NCBI GenBank assembly: GCA_039920165.1 | Contig: JBDSEG010000172.1 | Span: 1-23,459, forward strand | Source: JBDSEG01 sp039920165 | GTDB lineage: Bacteria > Pseudomonadota > Gammaproteobacteria > Burkholderiales > Burkholderiaceae_C | Length of the DNA: 23,459 nt | Reading direction: 5' to 3' | In this document: positions 16,021 through 23,459 of the stretch, in pieces | Position numbering within the stretch: the stretch's first letter is position 1 | Layout of the letters: every line of letters starts with the position of its first letter | The notes under the pieces: generated by a model | The model's input: only the letters and a program-made list of their open reading frames with translations | The model's database searches: none | What the model was told of the DNA's origin: nothing | Position numbers and translations under genes: made by a program

Positions 16021-16257
16021 CGCCTTTGTCCGAGCCTCATCGCAAGAAGCGCTTGCTCTGGCCATACCGTGCTCGCCACGCTCGGCCGGGGGCCGATCCC
16101 TGCGCACGTCGGAATAGCTGTTCCTGGGTATGAGGGCCAGCGCGTCAGGCTCGGGTTCAAGCGCAAGCCAAGAACGACCCGTCCGTGGACCGGCGAAGAT
16201 AGACATCGATCTGGAAAAGCCCTGCTTGCGACCACCAGATATGGCACTCCGCTGCCG

Positions 16258-17118
16258 CTACCGATCCGCCCGAGGCGCCACCGATGCACCCTCGATTCCG
16301 TGCCGCTTCAACGACTCGGCGACGAAGCCGCTCGCTTTCATCGCCTCGACATAGCGCGCCAGCTCGGCGGCGACCTCGGGTCCGCGCGCCTTCGGGCTGC
16401 CCATCGCCTGCTCGATCACCATGAAACGGCCCGGCAACAGGCGCAGGCCCGGCAGCCGCCGGGCGTCGAGTTCGAGCTGCTGGCGCACGCCCGCCGCGAC
16501 GTCGGCCTTGTCGGCGAGGAAAGCGTCGACCACCTTGGGCGAAGTGGGTGCGCGCACGATCTTCGCCTGCTTCAATTCGCGCGTCAGGTACAGGTCGTAG
16601 GCGCTGCCCAGGCCGACCATGACGCTGGTGCCGGAACGATCGATCTCCTCGTTCGCGCGCAGCGGTGAATCGTTGCGCACCAGATAGGCGCCTTCGATCA
16701 GCACATAGGGTGCGGTGAAGGCGATGCCAGCGCCGCGCACCGGGTCGACGGCGAAAAAGCCGACATCGACCCGCTGCGCGGTGAGTGCCTCGACCGATTT
16801 GCCGGCGGCGTCGAACACCACCAGTTCGACCGGCACGTTCAAGCGCCGCGCGAGGCCATTGGCGAGGTCGACCGAAACGCCGGCGGGCCGGCCGGTGGCC
16901 GGGTCGATGCGGGCGAGGATGGGGTTGCCGATATTGATTCCGGCGCGCAGCGTGCCGGTAGGAGCGAACTGGGCGGACAGGGCGGCGGCGGGGTTCATCG
17001 ATGATCGTGGGGCGGGTCGTGGGGGCACGGCGCAGGCGCCGAGCAGCAGGGCGAGGGCGATCGAAAGCGGGCGTCGAGCGACGGACGCGACGCTGCGGTG
17101 CGCGGTGGTTGGGGGCAT
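16258..17118 (-). CDS. Solute-binding lipoprotein, SBP_bac_3 (amino-acid-binding) type
   Basis: The 286-residue protein is an extracellular solute-binding protein, family 3. A basic start and hydrophobic stretch lead to the lipobox LLLGAC with Cys29. The mature part has LRAGINIGNPI, the domain-1 motif GVSVDLANGLARRLNVPVELV, and DPVRGAGIAFTAPYV, which keeps the DPxR pattern used by many amino-acid binders. It would capture a polar solute in the periplasm for an ABC importer, but no permease or ATPase gene is nearby. ATG at 17118 fits the signal peptide; no clear Shine-Dalgarno precedes it, and the frame is open further upstream into the cox leader. The gene is divergent from the cox cluster, 174 bases away. 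Confidence 0.87.
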   Translation of the reverse strand: MPPTTAHRSVASVARRPLSIALALLLGACAVPPRPAPRSSMNPAAALSAQFAPTGTLRAGINIGNPILARIDPATGRPAGVSVDLANGLARRLNVPVELVVFDAAGKSVEALTAQRVDVGFFAVDPVRGAGIAFTAPYVLIEGAYLVRNDSPLRANEEIDRSGTSVMVGLGSAYDLYLTRELKQAKIVRAPTSPKVVDAFLADKADVAAGVRQQLELDARRLPGLRLLPGRFMVIEQAMGSPKARGPEVAAELARYVEAMKASGFVAESLKRHGIEGASVAPRADR

Positions 17119-17131
17119 GCGGGCAATTCGG

Positions 17132-17158
17132 TTGACACTCGATTTTCGATCGTAACGG
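17132..17158 (+). promoter_or_regulatory. Possible sigma-70-like promoter upstream of coxS
   Basis: TTGACA at 17132-17137 matches a consensus -35 box exactly. The best -10 candidate, TAACGG at 17153-17158, is weak and only 15 bases away, so the assignment is tentative. It sits in the 174-bp gap between the divergent solute-binding gene and coxS, and is followed by the dyads at 17193-17203 and 17216-17237. Confidence 0.3.
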
Positions 17159-17192
17159 CGCGGCGCTGCGCGGGCCGGACGCTCCGAATGAA

Positions 17193-17237
17193 AAACCGGG
17201 TTTCTACCCCCTTGTCTGACGAGGACCGAAGCGTCAG
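17193..17237. promoter_or_regulatory. Dyad symmetries in the coxS leader
   Basis: AAACC-G-GGTTT at 17193-17203 is an 11-base dyad. Downstream, CTGACG (17216-17221) and CGTCAG (17232-17237) form a perfect six-base inverted repeat with a 10-base loop. The right arm can also pair with GACGCT at 17178-17183 through AGCGTC at 17230-17235, giving two mutually exclusive hairpins. They may be operators or a leader switch; chance is not excluded. Confidence 0.3.
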
Positions 17238-17292
17238 CCTGCACACCCTTCGAGCCCTGCATCAGGCGGCGCCGCATCCCAAGGAGATTTCC

Positions 17293-17772
<480 letters not shown>

Positions 17773-17816
17773 GCCGTGCGCCCGCGCCGCCGCCCCATCC
17801 TCTTCCGGAGCACCCC

Positions 17817-20183
<2,367 letters not shown>

Positions 20184-20214
20184 CCGCGCATTCGACCTTC
20201 AAGGAGAAGCATCC

Positions 20215-21009
20215 ATGTACGCTTTCGAATACCAGCGCCCCACCGACCGTACCGCCGCCAGCGCGGCGTCCAACGCCGATGCGCGCTACCTCGCAGGGGG
20301 CCAGAGCCTGATCCAGGCCATGCGACTGCGCCTGTCGTCGAGCGAGCGCCTGATCGATCTCGGCGGCGTCGCCGATTTGAAGGGCATCCGCGTCGACGGC
20401 GACAAGATCGTGATCGGCGCGATGACCACGCACGCCGAGGTCGCCCGTTCGGCCGAGTTGCGCAAGGCGCTGCCGGCGCTGGCCGAACTGGCCGAAGGCA
20501 TCGGCGACCCGATGGTGCGCAATATGGGCACGATCGGCGGCTCGATCGCCAATGCCGACCCCGCGGCCTGCTATCCGGCAGCGGTGCTCGGCTTGGGCGC
20601 GACCATCCAAACCGACAAACGAAGCATCGCCGGCGACAGCTTCTTCCTCGGTCTGTACGAAACGGCGCTGCAGCCCGGCGAGCTGATCACCGCGGTCAGT
20701 TTTCCGATCGCGCAGAAGGCAGCGTATATCAAGTTCAAGCAGGCGGCGTCGCGCTTCGCGCTGGTCGGTGTCTTCGTCGGCCAGGGCAAAGACGGCGTTC
20801 GCGTCGGCGTGACCGGCTGCAAGGGCTCGGCTTTCCGCGCCACGTCGATCGAGCAGGCCCTGGCCAAGAGCTTCACCGCCGATGCCGCCAAGGCGGTGAA
20901 GATGCCGGCCACCGACATCAACGGCGACATGCACGGCTCGGCCGCGTACCGCGCAGCGATGATCAGCGTGATGGCATCGCGTGCCGTGGCCGCGGCGCTG
21001 GCGCGCTGA
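20215..21009 (+). CDS. coxM: Form II CoxM-like FAD-binding medium subunit
   Basis: The 264-residue protein is the FAD subunit of the molybdenum hydroxylase and passes electrons to quinone or another acceptor. FAD-binding motifs are AGGQS (27-31) and TIGGS (106-110) followed by NADPAA (113-118), typical of the CoxM/XdhB fold, and a C-terminal CO_deh_flav_C-like region follows. It is slightly shorter than O. carboxidovorans CoxM (about 288 residues). AAGGAG at 20201-20206, eight bases before ATG at 20215, clearly sets the start. It is 31 bases after coxL. The S-L-M order is that of form II clusters, while form I usually reads M-S-L. Confidence 0.92.
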   Translation: MYAFEYQRPTDRTAASAASNADARYLAGGQSLIQAMRLRLSSSERLIDLGGVADLKGIRVDGDKIVIGAMTTHAEVARSAELRKALPALAELAEGIGDPMVRNMGTIGGSIANADPAACYPAAVLGLGATIQTDKRSIAGDSFFLGLYETALQPGELITAVSFPIAQKAAYIKFKQAASRFALVGVFVGQGKDGVRVGVTGCKGSAFRATSIEQALAKSFTADAAKAVKMPATDINGDMHGSAAYRAAMISVMASRAVAAALAR

Positions 21010-21068
21010 ACGGCTTCGTCATCGCGCGTGCCGATCGCAAGGGTTGGGCGCGCGCGGCGCTCGTTATC

Positions 21069-21096
21069 GACGCGAAGGGGTATGCGCCTTTGCGTC
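21069..21096. repeat. Intergenic hairpin repeat, copy A (coxM-coxD gap)
   Basis: GACGCGAAGG (21069-21078) pairs with CCTTTGCGTC (21087-21096) in a 10-bp stem with one G-U around an eight-base loop. It shares GACGCGAAGG and GCGCCTTTGC with the second copy at 22103-22141. It lies in non-coding sequence between coxM and coxD, and has no T-tract. Confidence 0.7.
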
Positions 21097-21136
21097 CTGT
21101 CATTTCCCTCGCGAACCAGCATCGTTGGTCCCTCCC

Positions 21137-22084
21137 ATGACCGCCCCCGAAGTCGCACCAGATCCACTCGCTCTGCCCCCCACCGTCGATGCCGTGATCG
21201 AGCTGCTGGCGCAGGGCAACTACATTTGTGACCGGCGCCTGGCCACTGCGCTGTTCCTGAGCCTCAAGCTGCAGCGCCCGCTATTTCTCGAGGGCGAACC
21301 CGGCGTCGGCAAGACCGAGCTCGGCAAGACGCTCGCTGCCGGCCTTGCTACCCGTTTGCTGCGGCTTCAGTGTTACGAAGGCCTCGATGTGGCGCAGACC
21401 GCTTACGAGTGGAATGTGGCGCGCCAGATGGTCGAGATCCGCCTTGCCGAAGCGGCGCACGATATCGGCGACGCCGAACAACGCGAGCGCCTCACGCACA
21501 GCCTTTATTCGCGCAGCATGTTGATCGAGCGGCCGTTACTCCAGGCCCTGACACAAGCGCGTTCGCCGGTGCTGCTGATCGACGAGCTCGACCGCGCCGA
21601 TGAGCCCTTCGATGCCTTCTTGCTCGAGGTGCTGGCCGAGAACCAGCTCACCATCCCCGAATACGGCACGGTGCACGCGACCGCCAAGCCGATCACCCTT
21701 ATCACCAGCAACCGCACGCGCGAAATCCACGATGCGCTCAAGCGCCGCTGCCTGTACCACTGGGTCGATTTTCCGAGCGTCGAACGCGAACTCGAGATCG
21801 TTCGGCGCAAGGCGCCGGGCGCCTCGGAACGCCTCTCGCGCCAGGTCGTCGAGTTCGTCCAACGCATGCGCAGCCTCGATCTGTTCAAGGCCCCCGGCGT
21901 CGCCGAGACGATCGACTGGGTGAATGCCCTCGTCGCCATCAACGCCTTCTCGCTCGCCCCCGAGAACGTCCACGATACGCTCGGCGTCCTGCTCAAGTAC
22001 CAGGACGATATCGTCAAGATGCAAAGCGGCGACACGGTCAAGCTGCTCGACGAGTTGAAGGCACGGGCGCTTCTGGACGCTTAG
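21137..22084 (+). CDS. coxD: MoxR-type AAA ATPase (CoxD-like)
   Basis: The 315-residue protein is a MoxR-subfamily AAA+ ATPase. Walker A is G53-T60 (GEPGVGKT), Walker B is LLIDELDRAD with D149-E150, and the sensor-1/arginine-finger region is TSNRTREIHDALKRRC. In O. carboxidovorans, CoxD is needed to complete the Mo active site (sulfuration and copper insertion), acting as a chaperone-like ATPase with VWA partners. Since the large subunit here lacks the copper-binding Cys, its role is more likely Mo-cofactor maturation in general. ATG at 21137 lacks a good Shine-Dalgarno, and the frame is open upstream to 20981, inside coxM; family start position supports 21137. The gene is bracketed by the two hairpin repeats. 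Confidence 0.9.
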   Translation: MTAPEVAPDPLALPPTVDAVIELLAQGNYICDRRLATALFLSLKLQRPLFLEGEPGVGKTELGKTLAAGLATRLLRLQCYEGLDVAQTAYEWNVARQMVEIRLAEAAHDIGDAEQRERLTHSLYSRSMLIERPLLQALTQARSPVLLIDELDRADEPFDAFLLEVLAENQLTIPEYGTVHATAKPITLITSNRTREIHDALKRRCLYHWVDFPSVERELEIVRRKAPGASERLSRQVVEFVQRMRSLDLFKAPGVAETIDWVNALVAINAFSLAPENVHDTLGVLLKYQDDIVKMQSGDTVKLLDELKARALLDA

Positions 22085-22102
22085 AGGGTTAGGGGGACGA
22101 AG

Positions 22103-22141
22103 TTTCGGGACGCGAAGGCGCTTTGCGCCTTTGCTCCCAAA
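22103..22141. repeat. Intergenic hairpin repeat, copy B (coxD-coxE gap)
   Basis: Arms 22103-22121 and 22125-22141 pair over 17 base pairs with a TTT loop and single-base bulges at 22106 and 22111. The inner stem is AAGGCGC/GCGCCTT. The shared GACGCGAAGG and GCGCCTTTGC link it to copy A at 21069-21096. It lies in non-coding sequence and has no downstream T-tract. Confidence 0.75.
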
Positions 22142-22185
22142 GTAACCTTCACCCCTACCCGACTTGCTTCTCGACCTCCTTCCAC

Positions 22186-23376
22186 ATGCTCGCCGTCAAC
22201 CTCGTCCACTTCACCCGCATCCTGCGAAGTGCCGGCATGCCGGTCGGGCCGGACCGGGCGCTGGCGGCGCTGGCGGCGCTCGAACAGGTGGGGCTCGATC
22301 GGCGCGATGACGTGCACGCCGCGCTCAGCGCCGTGATGCTCGACCGGCACGAGCAGCAGGCGATCTTCGATGCCGCCTTCGATGCCTTCTGGCGCGACCC
22401 GAAGCTGCTCGAACAGCTCATGTACCTGCTGCTGCCCAAGATCAGCGGGCGCGGCGAGAAGCCGGTCGCGCCGCGCAGCAACCGGCTCGCCGAGGCGCTG
22501 GCCGCGCCTCGCAAGCCCGCGCCGCCGAACCCGGCGAATGCGAGCGCCGACGAGGAACTGAAGTTCGATACCGTGCTCACCTTCTCGGACCGCGAGCGCT
22601 TGCAGCAGGCCGATTTCGAAAGCATGACGACAGCCGAATTCGATTTGGCGCAAAAACTCGCCGAACAATTGCCGCTGCCGGTCGATCCGGTGCGCCGGCG
22701 CCGCCACGAGGCCAGCGCCGACCGCCGCCCCGGCGGGCGCATCGACCTGCGAGCGACGCTGCTGCGCATGGCGCGCCAGCCGCACACGCTGTTGCCGGCG
22801 TATAGCCGGCCGCGCACCGAGACGCCCACGCTCGTCGTGCTGCTCGATATCTCGGGCTCGATGGACCGCTATGCGCGGCTGCTGCTGCACTACATCCACG
22901 GCCTGACCCGGCGCTATCTGAAGGTCCATACCTTCACCTTCGGCACGCGCCTCACCAACATCACGCGCAGCCTGCGCCACCGCGACCCCGATGTCGCGCT
23001 GGCGATGGCCGATGCGCAGGTGCACGACTGGCGCGGCGGCACCCGAATCGCCTCCAGCCTGGCCGAATTCAACCGGCTGTGGGCGCGTCGCCTGCTCGGC
23101 TCGAACGCGGCGGTGCTGTTGATGACCGACGGCCTCGACCGCGACGACCAGGGCGACCTGGCGCGGGCTGCGGCGCACCTGCGTCGTGCCGCGCACCGCA
23201 TCGTGTGGCTCAATCCGCTGTTGCGCTTCGACGGCTTCGAGCCGCGCGCCGCCGGCGTGCGCGCGTTGCTGCCGCACGTCGACCGTTTTCTTCCGGTGCA
23301 CAACCTCGCGAGCCTGGCCGATCTCGGCCGCGCGCTGCGGGCGCCGCCACGGCCCGTCCCTTCTTACATCGGATAA
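22186..23376 (+). CDS. coxE: VWA-domain protein, CoxE-like
   Basis: The 396-residue protein matches CoxE of CO-dehydrogenase clusters. An N-terminal helical region contains LVHFTRILRSAGMPVGPDRA; the C-terminal VWA domain has the MIDAS motif DISGSMD (D221, S223, S225), the conserved Thr in GGTRI, and the Asp in MTDGLDRDD. VWA partners bind divalent metal and work with MoxR ATPases such as the preceding CoxD. The start is ATG at 22186; the frame is open to 22123, but the upstream part overlaps hairpin copy B and is not protein-like. No Shine-Dalgarno is evident. The stop is seven bases before the coxG ATG. The O. carboxidovorans protein has a similar length. Confidence 0.9.
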   Translation: MLAVNLVHFTRILRSAGMPVGPDRALAALAALEQVGLDRRDDVHAALSAVMLDRHEQQAIFDAAFDAFWRDPKLLEQLMYLLLPKISGRGEKPVAPRSNRLAEALAAPRKPAPPNPANASADEELKFDTVLTFSDRERLQQADFESMTTAEFDLAQKLAEQLPLPVDPVRRRRHEASADRRPGGRIDLRATLLRMARQPHTLLPAYSRPRTETPTLVVLLDISGSMDRYARLLLHYIHGLTRRYLKVHTFTFGTRLTNITRSLRHRDPDVALAMADAQVHDWRGGTRIASSLAEFNRLWARRLLGSNAAVLLMTDGLDRDDQGDLARAAAHLRRAAHRIVWLNPLLRFDGFEPRAAGVRALLPHVDRFLPVHNLASLADLGRALRAPPRPVPSYIG

Positions 23377-23383
23377 ACCCAGC

Positions 23384-23459
23384 ATGGAACTCCAAGGCGA
23401 ACGACTCATTCCGGCCACGGTCCCCGCGACCTGGGCCGCCCTCAACGACCCCGAGGTGC
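23384..23459 (+). CDS. coxG: CoxG-like (SRPBCC) protein, 5' part only
   Basis: The gene starts at ATG 23384 and runs off the window after 25 codons. The translation MELQGERLIPATVPATWAALNDPEV fits the start of CoxG/SRPBCC proteins, which begin with MxxxGxxxIPAxxxxVWxALNDP. In O. carboxidovorans, CoxG helps attach the CO dehydrogenase to the cytoplasmic membrane. The position after coxE, with a seven-base gap, supports the call. The rest of the protein cannot be judged. Confidence 0.75.
   Translation, partial: MELQGERLIPATVPATWAALNDPEV

Noticed and set aside
16019..16257. Possible partial third copy of the cox hairpin arm (GACGCCTTTGTCC at 16019-16031) and possible small genes in this gap
   Set aside because: Only one arm-like stretch with mismatches is present and no hairpin partner is found. 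Frames in the gap are not protein-like.

Overview
The window is a GC-rich chromosomal stretch (visibly about two thirds G+C). Gene content and protein style point to a Betaproteobacterium, most likely Burkholderiales: a tamA-tamB pair, a DUF3297 protein, a YqjM-type old yellow enzyme, an LldD-type dehydrogenase and a form II cox cluster. The order is an inference from family resemblance; there is no rRNA or other taxonomic marker. Nearly all sequence is coding, and no insertion sequence, integrase, prophage gene or CRISPR array is visible.

Layout. (1) 1-6677: the 3' end of a CoxE-like VWA protein gene overlaps tamA, tamA overlaps tamB, and a 71-residue conserved-looking small protein follows. 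TamA (Omp85 barrel, here with a possible lipobox) and TamB (long AsmA/TamB-fold envelope protein) form the translocation and assembly module. (2) 6787-7753: a receiver-only response regulator, a small hypothetical gene on the minus strand, and tRNA-Arg(CCU). (3) 7804-12452: a tight plus-strand operon of iron-type alcohol dehydrogenase, old yellow enzyme, an HPP membrane protein fused to two CBS domains, and an FMN-dependent L-lactate/2-hydroxyacid dehydrogenase. (4) 12467-13914, minus: an RibD/DHFR-like reductase, DUF3297, and a SnoaL/DUF4440-type lipoprotein coupled through a GTGA overlap. (5) 13998-16020, plus: an atypical J-domain protein with an in-frame hexanucleotide repeat, then a TauE/SafE-type exporter of somewhat different base composition. 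(6) 16258-17118, minus: a solute-binding lipoprotein with no transporter partner. (7) 17293-23459, plus: a molybdenum-hydroxylase cluster in the order S-L-M-D-E-G, cut by the window edge in coxG.

The last region is the main system. The large subunit carries AYRGAGR in place of the copper-ligating AYxCSFR of true CO dehydrogenase, and the S-L-M order also matches form II. It is therefore a form II (CODH-like) enzyme whose substrate cannot be assigned from sequence, yet it keeps the MoxR ATPase (CoxD), VWA partner (CoxE) and membrane-recruitment protein (CoxG) of the maturation machinery. Two copies of a related hairpin (shared arms GACGCGAAGG and GCGCCTTTGC) bracket coxD in the only two sizeable gaps inside this operon. 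This is the most unexpected non-coding structure I found. A second observation is that GATATC occurs about 14 times, several-fold above a rough composition-based expectation.
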